Shown in pieces: positions 20,564 through 20,823 of a DNA stretch of 20,823 nt (position 1 is the first letter of the stretch; each line of letters begins with the position of its first letter). The position numbers and the translations under genes are program-made. The stretch is from a virus, in the IMG/VR virus record IMGVR_UViG_3300031787_001003, positions 1 through 20,823 of that record, one strand, 5' to 3'. Below the pieces are notes generated by a model that was given only the letters and a program-made list of their open reading frames with translations, made no database searches and was not told the DNA's origin.

Positions 20564-20823
20564 ATGAGAAATTTATCTACTAAGGGTTTAAGCATGTCCC
20601 AAGCACAATCAATATCTAACTTGTGTAATCAAAATGCTGTTGAGATTCAACGTGAGTTGGATTCTTACAACAACTGCAGTAAAACTATTACTGTTGATGG
20701 TGAAAGCTACTTATTACAAGAAGGAATATCTATTCCTGATAATGTAATTGAGAAGCTTAAAATCAAGGGTGATTTACATGCTTGTCAAGCTTTCCTTATG
20801 GAAGCTATCAAGGGTAAAGAAGC
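20564..20823 (+). CDS. Unknown phage protein, C-terminus beyond the window
   Basis: Open from the ATG at 20564 to the right edge (86 codons). It starts MRNLSTKGLSMSQAQSISNL..., a Ser/Asn/Gln-rich helical segment (residues 10-40), followed by SKTITVDGESYLLQEGISIPDNVIEKLKIKGDLHACQAFLMEAIKGKE. The phrase LSMSQAQSISNLCNQ gives the impression of a conserved phage N-terminus but I cannot name it. Leader AT-rich, as for the other plus-strand genes. Confidence 0.75.
   Translation, partial: MRNLSTKGLSMSQAQSISNLCNQNAVEIQRELDSYNNCSKTITVDGESYLLQEGISIPDNVIEKLKIKGDLHACQAFLMEAIKGKE

Noticed and set aside
1-20823. CRISPR array, insertion sequence, integrase or attachment sites
   Set aside because: No regular repeat-spacer pattern, no transposase or recombinase gene and no terminal inverted repeats were seen.
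1-20823. Stop-codon reassignment as in some crAss-like phages
   Set aside because: The long genes have no in-frame TAG or TGA, and TAG (17449-17451) and TGA are used as ends directly before terminators or coupled starts.

Overview
The window looks like part of the genome of a large, AT-rich tailed phage of a Bacteroidota host, most likely a crAss-like phage (Crassvirales). The assignment rests on family recognition by eye: a crAss-type portal protein and large terminase side by side, an IHF/HU-like protein and a PD-(D/E)XK nuclease in the packaging operon, a collagen-like fibre with YadA-type head repeats, and start sites without strong Shine-Dalgarno sequences. No database search was possible. 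Long genes are open in the standard code and one gene ends in TAG, so no stop-codon reassignment is needed.

Layout: everything left of about 15.58 kb is on the minus strand, everything right of about 15.9 kb is on the plus strand. The minus half has four transcription units, each with a TTGTATATT box upstream and most ending in a clear intrinsic terminator. (1) 15579-14701: metallophosphoesterase. (2) 14604-12360: a small lipoprotein-like protein, a HExxH protein, unknown proteins, a GroES-like co-chaperonin, a DUF3310 protein and a membrane protein. (3) 12220-6431: collagen-like fibre, four small virion or fibre-associated proteins, then the lysis genes (holin, small membrane protein, Lys-rich protein, amidase, and a 52-aa ORF). 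(4) 6310 to the left edge: small proteins, IHF-like protein, zinc protein, nuclease, a candidate terminase partner, TerL and portal (cut by the edge).

The plus half is unusual. From 15.85 to 17.55 kb it is an array of four short single-gene cassettes, each with a leader box CTAGCCCNNAACATAA directly after a hairpin or terminator; a fifth box opens a long non-coding stretch. From 17.55 to 19.68 kb only four tiny genes occur, separated by three non-coding zones of about 390, 560 and 455 bases full of perfect stem-loops. The best defined (19253-19599) is closed by a 16-bp long-range stem with one 4-nt bulge and holds several nested multi-branched domains, one strand of which has two mutually exclusive partners. 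The zones share exact 10-12-mers. I consider this set of large structured RNAs, with the repeated leader cassettes, the most likely undescribed system here. At the right end two further plus-strand genes follow a different fixed-spacing leader element (CCTGAG...GCTCA).

Two plus-strand proteins end in DYALAP and DYSLAP, resembling the bacterial tmRNA degradation tag, which would fit short-lived early proteins. The divergent junction (15.6-15.9 kb) contains a strikingly GC-rich run of hairpins and may be a control region or replication origin.
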